Source of the DNA: Mucilaginibacter sp. Bleaf8
GTDB lineage: Bacteria > Bacteroidota > Bacteroidia > Sphingobacteriales > Sphingobacteriaceae
Direction: 5' to 3'
Assembly (NCBI RefSeq): GCF_018390515.1
Contig: NZ_JAHBBK010000005.1
Location: 62,001-126,000, forward strand
DNA length: 64,000 nucleotides
This document shows positions 24,617-33,200 of this stretch, in pieces. Both the position numbers and the translations under genes were made by a program. Each line of letters starts with the position of its first letter. Positions within the stretch are counted from its first letter, which is position 1. The notes beneath the pieces were generated by a model. It did no database searches and was not told the DNA's origin. It saw nothing but the letters and a program-made list of their open reading frames with translations.

Positions 24617-25339
24617 ATGGAATCAAAATGTTTAGAAGTATGCCTTACGCCGGCCCTGTTGCCGCTGTATAAGGTAGAGGAATATATTGTTGTAATTATT
24701 GATATTTTCAGGGCGACATCGTCCATCTGTTATGGTATTGAAAACGGTGCTGAGGCTATTATACCGGTATCACAAGTTGAGGAGTGTGCCGCGTATAGAG
24801 AGAAAGGCCTGGGTTACTTACTGGCAGCCGAAAGAAACGGCGAGGTGGTAACCGGATTTGATTTTGGAAATTCACCCTTTGCTTATACTGCCGAAAAGGT
24901 TGCCGGCAAAACTGTAGTGCTAACCACCACCAACGGCACCCATGCGTTGCACCTGTCGCGCAATGCCAGGCGGGTAGTTATCGGCTCATTCCTAAACCTC
25001 ACAGCCTTATGTAACTGGCTTAAAACGCAGCAAGAAAACATCCTGATGGTTTGTGCCGGCTGGAAAAACAACTTCAACCTGGAAGATACCTTGTTTGCAG
25101 GTGCTGTAGTTGAGCAGTTGAAAGACGGCAACTTTAAACTGGACGACCCGGCCATTGCCGCCAACGACCTGTACCAGTTAGGCAAACACGACATTAGCGA
25201 ATACCTGAAAAAAACATCGCACGGCGAGCGCCTTAAAAAATTAGGTATCGAAAAGGACATTGCCTTTTGCCAGCAAATTGATTTAACCACGGCCATACCG
25301 GTACTGGAAGGCGAAAAGCTGGTAAAGCTCCAATCTTAG
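24617..25339 (+). CDS. comB: ComB-family 2-phosphosulfolactate phosphatase-like protein
   Basis: 240 residues. Landmarks of the family: VIIDIFRATSSICYGIENGAEAI near the start, TTTNGTHALHLSRNA in the middle and VCAGWKNNFNLEDTLFAGAVV. In archaea ComB makes sulfolactate in coenzyme M synthesis; bacteria without methanogenesis also carry it, with uncertain role, perhaps in sulfonate metabolism. No other com or sulfonate genes are visible. The ATG lies 10 bp after the palindromic repeat, so the repeat sits in or next to the leader. A 19-bp-stem terminator follows. Confidence 0.85.
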   Translation: MESKCLEVCLTPALLPLYKVEEYIVVIIDIFRATSSICYGIENGAEAIIPVSQVEECAAYREKGLGYLLAAERNGEVVTGFDFGNSPFAYTAEKVAGKTVVLTTTNGTHALHLSRNARRVVIGSFLNLTALCNWLKTQQENILMVCAGWKNNFNLEDTLFAGAVVEQLKDGNFKLDDPAIAANDLYQLGKHDISEYLKKTSHGERLKKLGIEKDIAFCQQIDLTTAIPVLEGEKLVKLQS

Positions 25340-25392
25340 GAAAAACAATTAGACAGTTGGTCTGAACTGCATAAACCAAACGCTATTTACAC

Positions 25393-25433
25393 TAACATAA
25401 AAGCCTGCTAACAATTAGCAGGCTTTTATGTTA
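25393..25433. terminator. comB terminator
   Basis: A perfect 19-bp stem (25393-25411 and 25415-25433) with a CAA loop, containing AAAAGCCTGC/GCAGGCTTTT. Confidence 0.85.
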
Positions 25434-25470
25434 ATAACTCTTGTTTAGCAATTCATTCACTTTCAGTACC

Positions 25471-26553
25471 ATGCACGAGGCTCAGCTTGATATTTTCCGG
25501 CAGATGGGAGCGCTATCAAACGATGTTTACTTCGTTTTTGATACGGCTGCCATCAAGTTCATTTATGTTAGCAAGGCGTTTGAAACAATTTGGGCAATGC
25601 CTGCCGATACCGTATTGTATTCGCCTTTATCGCTACTGAAAACCATACATCAGGAAGATAAGCAAGACGTGATGGATAGCTACCATGAGTTTAAGCAAGA
25701 GCAGAAAGCGCGCAAATTTGAATTTCGTATCCAACTCCCAAATGAAACATTAAAATACATTCGCCTGAGCGTTTACCCTATTCAGGATGGAGATGCGGTA
25801 AACTTTACGGTGGGCATTGCCGAAGATATTACGGTATTGAAAAGGAATATCTTTTATATGGAAAAGATCAATGCCCGTAAAAATTCATCACTCGAAATTT
25901 TAGCACATGATTTGAAAGGCCCCCTGGGTATGATCAGTATGCTGGCATCCGGTATAGAGCGCGAAACTATAGCCGATAATAAAAATCACATCCTGCAATC
26001 AGTACAAATGATTCAGGATATGTGCAAACGAAACATTGCGCTGATAGGCAATATTGTACAACAGGAGTTTTCGGAGTCGATTGAAGTTGAGCTGCGTAAA
26101 GAACGTGCTGACTTAGTTTGGGAGATTAATGATGTGGTGCAAAACTATAAAAAGCATGAAGATGATCTGGCCAAAACTTTTACATTGCACAGTACGGTAC
26201 CCAAGCTTTATATTGCGATAGATAGCCTAAAATTTATGCAGGTTATCAACAACCTCATCTCAAACGCAATCAAGTTTACGCCCGATAACGGGGTTATCGA
26301 ACTTACCATCCAGGATCTGCAACGCAGCGCACTGATTATGGTGCGCGATAATGGCATTGGCATCCCTGCCAACATGCACCCTTACCTGTTTGAACGTTTT
26401 ACACGGGCCCGCCGCAATGGCCTGCACGGCGAAGAACCTGTTGGCTTGGGTATGTCTATCATCAAAACTATTGTAGAACTGCACGGCGGCAAAATATGGT
26501 TTGAAAGCCAGGAAGGCGAAGGCTCTACCTTTTATATTGAAATCCCTAAATAA
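25471..26553 (+). CDS. PAS domain sensor histidine kinase
   Basis: 360 residues from ATG 25471 (the frame also opens at a TTG 30 bp earlier). A PAS sensor at about 10-120 with a PAC-like end (IQDGDAVNFTVGIAEDIT), HisKA with the phospho-acceptor His146 in EILAHDLKGPLG, and HATPase_c with VINNLISNAIKF (N box), VRDNGIGIP (G1) and LFERFTRA then VGLGMSIIKTIVELHGG. All catalytic elements are intact. No membrane helices, so cytosolic. No response regulator is adjacent; the next two genes are kinase-like but degenerate. Confidence 0.93.
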   Translation: MHEAQLDIFRQMGALSNDVYFVFDTAAIKFIYVSKAFETIWAMPADTVLYSPLSLLKTIHQEDKQDVMDSYHEFKQEQKARKFEFRIQLPNETLKYIRLSVYPIQDGDAVNFTVGIAEDITVLKRNIFYMEKINARKNSSLEILAHDLKGPLGMISMLASGIERETIADNKNHILQSVQMIQDMCKRNIALIGNIVQQEFSESIEVELRKERADLVWEINDVVQNYKKHEDDLAKTFTLHSTVPKLYIAIDSLKFMQVINNLISNAIKFTPDNGVIELTIQDLQRSALIMVRDNGIGIPANMHPYLFERFTRARRNGLHGEEPVGLGMSIIKTIVELHGGKIWFESQEGEGSTFYIEIPK

Positions 26554-26710
26554 ATATTTCTTACCCTCCTGTTATTCATAAAACCAGGCAGCTATTTTTC
26601 CCGTATAAATAGCTATTACGCCGTAGCATCTTATATATTTCCGCTACTTTAACTACTTGACTTTTAAGGAATATAATTAAACCATTAACAGGATTTTTCA
26701 TCTATAATAT

Positions 26711-27388
26711 ATGGAAACGGTTTTTGCAAAGTTACCTAACCATTTAATGAGCATGGGTAAACGTGAGAGGGATAATCCAAAGATAAACGCCCGCAAGGAT
26801 ATGTTTATGCTTTTGGAAGATGAACGGGAATGGATTGTGCAACTATTGCAGGAAGACATAGGTCAGCTGCTTTCCATTACTGCGATGGAGCTGTATGGCG
26901 ATAAAAACCAGGCAGCTAATTTGCACTTAACGATGGCGCTAACCAAGTTGCGCGCACTTGTTTTTGAGCTGAAGCCTTACTTGTTACAGCACTTCGATTT
27001 GCATACGGCTATTACCGAGCTTTTTAAACACAGGTTTAATGCAAATCCCGACTGCTGTTCGCTTAAAATACAGCCACAGGAAATGAGTAGCCGTATGGAA
27101 ACGGCCGTTTTCAGGCTGGTGCAAAAAGCGCTAAGCCACGTGGCATCGGCGCGCCTTTCATGCTGCGAATTTCATGTAAGCTATGTTAATCAACTCGTTC
27201 AGCTGCAATGCCGGTTTGAGGTACAACCGTCGGATATATACCTGATGGAATCCAATCATCATGAAACAGCGCTGCAAAATGCACTGCAAACCCTGGTATA
27301 TATATTCGGTGGGAAATTGAGCTGCCGGTCACTATCAGACAACCAAATGGAGTTTGTTATTCTGTTGGACGAGGAGCAGTTACCCTAA
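26711..27388 (+). CDS. Degenerate NarL-type histidine kinase-like protein lacking the phospho-acceptor His
   Basis: 225 residues. Residues 35-60 (DEREWIVQLLQEDIGQLLSI) align with the HisKA_3 pattern ERERIARELHDELGQ, but the histidine is Gln47 (codon CAG at 26849-26851). The later VFRLVQKALSHVASARL matches the usual LFRIVQEALNNVLKHA, with the ATP-binding asparagine replaced by Ser. So both phosphotransfer and N-box residues are lost, while the fold is kept. It could be a dimerisation partner or decoy for the neighbouring kinases. No sensor or membrane domain is attached. Intact reading frame, so not obviously a pseudogene. Confidence 0.8.
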   Translation: METVFAKLPNHLMSMGKRERDNPKINARKDMFMLLEDEREWIVQLLQEDIGQLLSITAMELYGDKNQAANLHLTMALTKLRALVFELKPYLLQHFDLHTAITELFKHRFNANPDCCSLKIQPQEMSSRMETAVFRLVQKALSHVASARLSCCEFHVSYVNQLVQLQCRFEVQPSDIYLMESNHHETALQNALQTLVYIFGGKLSCRSLSDNQMEFVILLDEEQLP

Positions 27389-27432
27389 GTTTCTGATCAC
27401 TAAAATTTAACTATTCAGGTCAACATTTACTA

Positions 27433-28419
27433 TCAAAGCATAATATTCAACGTTGTTTTATACGTTTGCCCGTTACCACCAATCAGCAGCTCGTGCCGGC
27501 CGGGATAAATCAGCTCCAGCCGGCGGCGGATGTTGTGCAGGTTGTCACCGGTTGATGGCTTGCCTTGGTTGTAGCTTACGCTGAACACAAGCCGGCTACC
27601 GGTTACTTTAAGCTGAATGCGAACGGGCCGCACAGGGTTATCCGTAACCCCCTGCTGCATGGCGTTCTCTACGAATGCGATTAGCAGCAAGGTAGCAATT
27701 CGTTTATCGGCCAGATCGCCTTCGGCTTTAAAGTTCACATAAAATCCCTCTTCAAACCGCAGTTGATGTATAAAAATGTAGGTTTGAATGAACTCTATCT
27801 CTTTCAACAGATCAACCTCCTCGGCTGTGCTTTCTGTGAATGCATAGCGCATCAATTGTAATAGCTTCTTAGCGGCATCGCCCAGCTTATCTGATATCGG
27901 ATAAGCCAGCGAATACATATAATCAAGCGTATCGTATAAAAAACCGGGGTTAATATTCGTTTTTAGCAGAGCCTTTTCGGTACGCATCTTCTCTTCGCGC
28001 AACAGTTTATTTTCCTCCCCCTTATGTAAGGCGTTAAACATGCCGTATACAGCTATGCTCAGCATTACGGCTGGCAATCCGCGGTACAAGCTGTTGAATA
28101 TATAATCTAGTATAGTAGCGCTGGAAGTATAAGCAGATACTTGAAAAATTTGCCTGATAACAACTTCCTCAACCAGATACCGGACGATAACAAAGCCAAG
28201 CAAGCCTGCTATGCCCCCGATGACGATACGGGAAACTTTCCCCTTGTTAACATTTACCCAGAAGTAACAAACATAAAATGCCACCATTTGGGCAAAAACC
28301 AATGTATAGCTAAACAGGGGCGCCTTAATGTGGCTAAATCCTAAAAACTCGCCTGTAAGCAGGTACACTATATAAAGCAACCACCCGGCTATGTGGTAGT
28401 ATATTTCCTTTTTTTTCAT
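27433..28419 (-). CDS. LytS-type histidine kinase-like membrane protein with altered H box
   Basis: 328 residues. Four predicted membrane helices at about 8-25, 35-55, 65-82 and 110-130, then a coiled linker and a His_kinase domain. The H box NINPHFLFNTLN reads NINPGFLYDTLD: the acceptor His is Gly159 (codon rc of 27943-27945) and the Asn is Asp163. The N box is kept (LLIAFVENAMQQGV), as is the region near DNLHNIRRRLELIYPG, so ATP binding may persist without autophosphorylation. No LytTR regulator is adjacent. Convergent with the other kinase-like gene. Confidence 0.85.
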   Translation of the reverse strand: MKKKEIYYHIAGWLLYIVYLLTGEFLGFSHIKAPLFSYTLVFAQMVAFYVCYFWVNVNKGKVSRIVIGGIAGLLGFVIVRYLVEEVVIRQIFQVSAYTSSATILDYIFNSLYRGLPAVMLSIAVYGMFNALHKGEENKLLREEKMRTEKALLKTNINPGFLYDTLDYMYSLAYPISDKLGDAAKKLLQLMRYAFTESTAEEVDLLKEIEFIQTYIFIHQLRFEEGFYVNFKAEGDLADKRIATLLLIAFVENAMQQGVTDNPVRPVRIQLKVTGSRLVFSVSYNQGKPSTGDNLHNIRRRLELIYPGRHELLIGGNGQTYKTTLNIML

Positions 28420-28657
28420 GCCGCATAAAAGTAGGGCAAAACGGGCATAAGCTTATACAGTATTTATCCTTGCCCTATCCATTTTATTAGGAAACATTAT
28501 TGACTACTAAATACCAGATGCATTAGAACAAATGCAACCTGTTAAACCCTATATGTCAATCTGGTAGCTCCAACCCTACTTTCTTTCTTTCAAATCTTAA
28601 AAATTCCTTAACATTTGTTTCATTTTTTTGGAAGTAAATTATTACTTTAAAAATCCG

Positions 28658-28665
28658 TATTTTTG
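28658..28665 (+). promoter_or_regulatory. -7 element of the ileS operon
   Basis: TATTTTTG, exact, 28 bases before the ATG at 28694. A TTTG at 28627-28630 is 27 bases upstream, further than usual. Confidence 0.45.
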
Positions 28666-28693
28666 CACCCTCTTAAAATTGTGGAAAACACTG

Positions 28694-31600
28694 ATGTACA
28701 AGGAATATAAACAATTAAATCTATCGCAGGTTGGTAAGGATGTGCTGGAGTTCTGGAAACAGAACAACATATTTGAAAAAAGTATCAGCAGCCGTCCGGC
28801 CAGCAACCCTTATACTTTTTACGAAGGACCACCATCTGCCAACGGCATGCCCGGCATTCACCATGCCATGGCCCGTTCTATTAAAGATATTTTTTGCCGT
28901 TACAAAACCCTTAAAGGTTACCAGGTAAAACGTAAAGGCGGCTGGGATACCCACGGCCTCCCTATTGAACTGGCTGTTGAAAAATCATTGGGCATTACCA
29001 AAGATGATATTGGCAAAAAAATATCGATTGAAGATTATAACGAAGCCTGCCGTAAGGAGGTAATGCGCTATACCGACATCTGGAACGACCTGACCGAAAA
29101 GATGGGTTACTGGGTTGACCTCGAAAATCCGTACATCACTTACCAGAACGATTATATTGAAACCCTTTGGTGGATACTGAAACAGCTGTACAACAAAGGC
29201 TGGCTGTATAAAGGTTACACCGTGCAGCCGTACTCCCCTAAATCGGGCACTGGTTTAAGCTCGCACGAGTTGAACCAGCCGGGCACCTATAAAATGGTGA
29301 AAGATACCACCATTACCGCCCAGTTCTTTTTAAAGAATGATCAGCAACATCCGCTGATGCAAACCCTGTTCAGCGAACCGGGTGAAGAAACCGCCATCCT
29401 GGCCTGGACCACTACCCCTTGGACACTGCCATCAAACTGTGCCCTGGCTATTGGCGAGGATATCGACTATGTAAAAATCAGCACGCTTAACCCGTATACT
29501 TTTAAACCGGTAAGCGTAGTGCTGGCTAAAGCGCTGGTTGGCAAATACTTTAAAGCCGAAGGTGAGAATGCTTCGTTTGAAGATTACAAACCCGGCGATA
29601 AAGTGATTCCGTGGGCAGTAAAAGCATCTTTCAAAGGAGCTGACCTGGTTGACTTACGTTACCACCAGCTAATGCCTTATGTTACCAATGATGAGTTGGA
29701 GCAAAAGGCTTTCCGCGTTATCCCGGCCGATTTTGTAACCACCGGGGATGGTACCGGTATCGTACACACCGCATCTGTTTTTGGTGCGGATGACTTTAGA
29801 GCCTGTAAAGAGAACGACGTACCATCAGTAATGGTGCTGGATGAAACGGGCAAAGAAGTGCCGCTGGTAAACAAACAGGGCCGTTTTGTGGATGAAGTAA
29901 CCGACTTTGCCGGCCGCTATGTAAAAGAAGAATACTACAGCCAGGCAGAACGCGACGAACCCGGCTTTAGGGGTACCGACGTACTGATCTCCATCAAACT
30001 GAAAGAAGACAATAAAGCTTTCAACGTACAAAAGTACGAGCACAGCTACCCGCACTCATGGCGTACCGATGAGCCTATTTTATACTATCCGCTGGATAGC
30101 TGGTTCATTAAAACTACTGCGGTTAAAGATAAACTGATTGAGCTGAACAGAACTATCAACTGGAAACCCGAAGCTACCGGTACTGGTCGTTTTGGTAACT
30201 GGTTAGAAAACTTGGTTGACTGGAACTTGTCGCGCTCACGCTATTGGGGTACCCCGCTGCCTATCTGGCGCGAGGAAAACGGCAGCGAAGAAAAATGCAT
30301 TGGCTCCGTTGCTGAGCTGAATGCCGAAATTGAAAAAGCTATTGCAGCCGGCTTTATGCCCGAGGGCTTTAAGCTGGAAGATATGCACCGCCCTTACGTA
30401 GATGATGTAGTGCTGGTATCAGCCAGCGGCAAAAAAATGTTCCGCGAGCCGGATCTGATCGATGTTTGGTTTGATTCGGGTGCTATGCCTTATGCGCAAT
30501 GGCACTTCCCTTTTGAAAATAAAGAAGAGTTTGCCAACGCCTACCCGGCCGATTTTATTGCCGAAGGTGTTGACCAAACCCGCGGCTGGTTCTTTACACT
30601 GCACGCTATTGCAGTTATGCTGAGCGAAGCCAGCGAAGAGGTAAAAGCTGTGAATGAGCAGGTAGGCAATCGTGGTATTGCGTTCAAAAACGTGGTATCA
30701 AACGGATTGGTGCTGGATAAAAACGGTAACAAAATGTCTAAACGTTTAGGCAATGCGGTTGATCCGTTCGAAACCATTGAGCAATACGGTGCTGATGCTG
30801 CCCGCTGGTACATGATCAGCAATGCATCGCCCTGGGATAACCTGAAATTTAATTTGGAAGGTGTGGATGAGGTTCGCCGTAAATTCTTTGGCACGTTGTA
30901 CAACACCTACTCCTTCTTTTCCCTGTATGCCAATATCGATAAATTCGATTATAGCGAACCGGACGTAATGTTAAGCCAGCGCCCAGAAATTGACCGCTGG
31001 ATATTATCGCTGCTGAATACCCTGACCCAGGAGGTTGACGGTTTCTACGCCGACTTTGAACCCACCAAGGCCGCCCGTGCTATACAGGATTTTGTGGATG
31101 CGCACCTGAGCAACTGGTATGTACGCCTGAGCCGCCGCCGCTTCTGGAAATCAGACAACTCTGAAGATAAGATATCGGCTTACCAAACGTTATATACCTG
31201 TTTGGTAACCATCGCCAAATTGATGTCGCCTATCGCGCCATTCTTTGCGGAGCGCTTGTTTAACGACCTGAATACCGCTACCGGTAAAGAACAGTTTGAA
31301 TCCGTTCACCTGGCCGACTTCCCTGTTTACCACACCGAACTGGTGGATAAGGAACTGGAAGAGCGTATGCAACTGGCGCAGGATATCTCATCATTAACCC
31401 TGTCGTTGCGTAAAAAAGTGGGTATCAATGTACGCCAGCCGCTAAGCAAAATTTTACTGCCTATACTGGATAAAAACTTTGAGCACCAGGTAGAAGAGGT
31501 GAAAGACCTGATTTTGTCGGAAACCAACATCAAAACCATTGAGTACATTACCGACACGGCAGGTTTCATTAAAAGAAAAATAAAGCCTAACTTTAAGGCA

Positions 31601-32083
31601 TTAGGCCAAAAAGTAGGCAAGGATATGAAAGTGGTGGCACAGGCCATTACCGAACTATCACAAGAAGACATCGCCAAGCTGGAAAACGAAGGCAATTTTA
31701 CACTTTCAACCGGCCATAACATACTGAATACCGAAGTAGAAATCACTGCCGAAGATGTTCCCGGATGGCAGGTAGCAAATTTAGGCAAACTAACCGTTGC
31801 TTTAGATGTTACCCTAACCGAAGAACTCAAGCAGGAAGGCATCTCGCGCGAACTGATCAATCGCATACAGAACCTGCGTAAGGATAAAGGCTTTGAGGTT
31901 ACAGACAAGATTAATGTACGCCTGAGCGATCATCCGTATATCAGCAATGCCGTAACAAGCAATTTATCCTATATTTGCGCCGAAATATTAGCTACTGATA
32001 TTCAATTGGATAGCGAAGCGTTTGAAGGCGAGACTGTAGTGATCGAAAACAATGAAATTGTAATTGCAATAAGTAAAGTATAA
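28694..32083 (+). CDS. ileS: Isoleucyl-tRNA synthetase, IleRS2-like, with GXHH signature
   Basis: 1129 residues from ATG 28694; the 22-residue TTG extension covers the promoter and is rejected. Charges tRNA-Ile. Class I fold: GPPSANGMPGIHHAMARSIKD holds the signature region, but residues 54-57 read GIHH instead of HxGH. WDTHGLPIE follows; the editing domain has AWTTTPWTLPSN and GDGTGIVHTASVFGADDF; KMSKR is intact (30731-30745). Length, WDTHGLPIE and C-terminal extension resemble the eukaryote-like IleRS2 group, generally mupirocin resistant. dksA starts on the last base of its stop codon. Confidence 0.96.
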   Translation: MYKEYKQLNLSQVGKDVLEFWKQNNIFEKSISSRPASNPYTFYEGPPSANGMPGIHHAMARSIKDIFCRYKTLKGYQVKRKGGWDTHGLPIELAVEKSLGITKDDIGKKISIEDYNEACRKEVMRYTDIWNDLTEKMGYWVDLENPYITYQNDYIETLWWILKQLYNKGWLYKGYTVQPYSPKSGTGLSSHELNQPGTYKMVKDTTITAQFFLKNDQQHPLMQTLFSEPGEETAILAWTTTPWTLPSNCALAIGEDIDYVKISTLNPYTFKPVSVVLAKALVGKYFKAEGENASFEDYKPGDKVIPWAVKASFKGADLVDLRYHQLMPYVTNDELEQKAFRVIPADFVTTGDGTGIVHTASVFGADDFRACKENDVPSVMVLDETGKEVPLVNKQGRFVDEVTDFAGRYVKEEYYSQAERDEPGFRGTDVLISIKLKEDNKAFNVQKYEHSYPHSWRTDEPILYYPLDSWFIKTTAVKDKLIELNRTINWKPEATGTGRFGNWLENLVDWNLSRSRYWGTPLPIWREENGSEEKCIGSVAELNAEIEKAIAAGFMPEGFKLEDMHRPYVDDVVLVSASGKKMFREPDLIDVWFDSGAMPYAQWHFPFENKEEFANAYPADFIAEGVDQTRGWFFTLHAIAVMLSEASEEVKAVNEQVGNRGIAFKNVVSNGLVLDKNGNKMSKRLGNAVDPFETIEQYGADAARWYMISNASPWDNLKFNLEGVDEVRRKFFGTLYNTYSFFSLYANIDKFDYSEPDVMLSQRPEIDRWILSLLNTLTQEVDGFYADFEPTKAARAIQDFVDAHLSNWYVRLSRRRFWKSDNSEDKISAYQTLYTCLVTIAKLMSPIAPFFAERLFNDLNTATGKEQFESVHLADFPVYHTELVDKELEERMQLAQDISSLTLSLRKKVGINVRQPLSKILLPILDKNFEHQVEEVKDLILSETNIKTIEYITDTAGFIKRKIKPNFKALGQKVGKDMKVVAQAITELSQEDIAKLENEGNFTLSTGHNILNTEVEITAEDVPGWQVANLGKLTVALDVTLTEELKQEGISRELINRIQNLRKDKGFEVTDKINVRLSDHPYISNAVTSNLSYICAEILATDIQLDSEAFEGETVVIENNEIVIAISKV

Positions 32084-32469
32084 TGAGCACAACAAACGAA
32101 AGAACCAGATATTCTGATGTAGAATTACAGGAATTCAAAGAAATCATCCTGGATAAAATTCGTGTTGCCCGCGAAGAACTGAACTCGCTGGCATCATCAT
32201 TAAGCAACCCGAACCTGAACGGTACAGATGATACCGCCGGTACTTATAAAACTTTGGAAGACGGCTCGGCTACGCTGGAGAAAGAACAGATTAACCAGTT
32301 GGCAGCACGTCAGAAAAAATTTATAGAGCAGTTAGAAGCTGCCCTGGTACGTATCGAAAATAAAACTTATGGTGTTTGCCGCGAAACCGGTAAACTGATA
32401 CAAAAAGAGCGCCTGCGTGCTGTACCACACACCACGCTAAGCATGGAAGCTAAACTGAAACAGTATTAA
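32083..32469 (+). CDS. TraR/DksA-family protein with degenerate zinc finger
   Basis: 128 residues. A coiled-coil part (EFKEIILDKIRVAREELNSLA, then KEQINQLAARQKKFIEQLEAAL) and the globular end YGVCRETGKLIQKERLRAVP. Of the usual four zinc cysteines only one remains (GVCRETG); the second pair is replaced by PHTTLSMEAK, a form common in Bacteroidota. DksA proteins bind the RNA polymerase secondary channel; whether this form needs ppGpp is unknown. It overlaps ileS and lspA by one base at each end, so the three are translated as an operon. Confidence 0.92.
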   Translation: MSTTNERTRYSDVELQEFKEIILDKIRVAREELNSLASSLSNPNLNGTDDTAGTYKTLEDGSATLEKEQINQLAARQKKFIEQLEAALVRIENKTYGVCRETGKLIQKERLRAVPHTTLSMEAKLKQY

Positions 32470-33080
32470 TGAAAGCTTCTTACGTTAAGCCCTTGTTAGT
32501 GGCTGCGTTAATTGTTATTGTAGACCAGCTGATCAAAACCTGGGTACGCACTAATATGTACCAAGGCCAGGAAATTCATTTTTTGGGGGATCGTGGTATG
32601 CTGCTGTATACCCTCAACAACGGTATGGCCTTTGGCTGGGAACTGGGCGGCGAAGCCGGTAAGCTGGCTTTAACCTTGTTCCGCATTGTAGCAGTACTGG
32701 GTATTGGCTATGCTTTATTGTACCTTATACGCCATAAATACCACCGCGGGCTGGCTATGAACGTAGCCCTGATATTTGCCGGCGCATTAGGTAACATTAT
32801 TGATTCCACTTTTTACGGCGTTTTGTTTCAAAACCGCCCCTTGTTTCAGGGTATGGTAGTGGATATGTTTTATTTCCCGATCATTCAGGGCCATTTGCCA
32901 GGCTGGCTGCCAGCCTGGGCTGGGCCGGGCGAAGAGTTTAAATTCTTCCGCCCCATATTTAACCTGGCTGATGCCGCCATTTCGGTAGGTGTGATTATGA
33001 TTCTGATTTACCAAAACCGGTACTTTAAAAAAGAAGAGGTTGAAGCAAGCAGCCCCCACAGCGAAATAGTTGAAGAATAG
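32469..33080 (+). CDS. lspA: Lipoprotein signal peptidase (SPase II)
   Basis: 203 residues, longer than the usual 160. Four membrane helices. Catalytic aspartates are in LGNIIDSTFYG and FNLADAAISVG; VDQLIKTWVR opens the protein. The extra length is a roughly 40-residue loop between the two aspartate motifs (QNRPLFQGMVVDMFYFPIIQ and GHLPGWLPAWAGPGEE), which I know from other members of this phylum. It cleaves lipoprotein precursors such as those encoded at 3315, 8181, 13861, 49595 and 52373. Last gene of the ileS operon; terminator follows. Confidence 0.95.
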   Translation: MKASYVKPLLVAALIVIVDQLIKTWVRTNMYQGQEIHFLGDRGMLLYTLNNGMAFGWELGGEAGKLALTLFRIVAVLGIGYALLYLIRHKYHRGLAMNVALIFAGALGNIIDSTFYGVLFQNRPLFQGMVVDMFYFPIIQGHLPGWLPAWAGPGEEFKFFRPIFNLADAAISVGVIMILIYQNRYFKKEEVEASSPHSEIVEE

Positions 33081-33086
33081 AAAAAT

Positions 33087-33108
33087 CCGCTCAAATGAGC
33101 GGCTTTTT
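33087..33108 (+). terminator. Terminator of the ileS-dksA-lspA operon
   Basis: CCGCTC AAAT GAGCGG stem followed by CTTTTT, seven bases after the lspA stop. Confidence 0.8.
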
Positions 33109-33200
33109 AATTTATATAAATAGGGTTACTTACCTTCTAATTCTTCTTTCTTTAATCTGAGACTACCCAAAGCTTTTCGTGAAGGCAATATTAATGGATT

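Noticed and set aside
28628-28693. 22-residue N-terminal extension of ileS from a TTG
   Set aside because: Covers the -7 promoter box; the IleRS homology begins at the ATG at 28694.
31327-31908. 193-codon minus-strand frame inside ileS
   Set aside because: Shadow of ileS; its serine-rich, low-information translation matches no family and it has no upstream signals.
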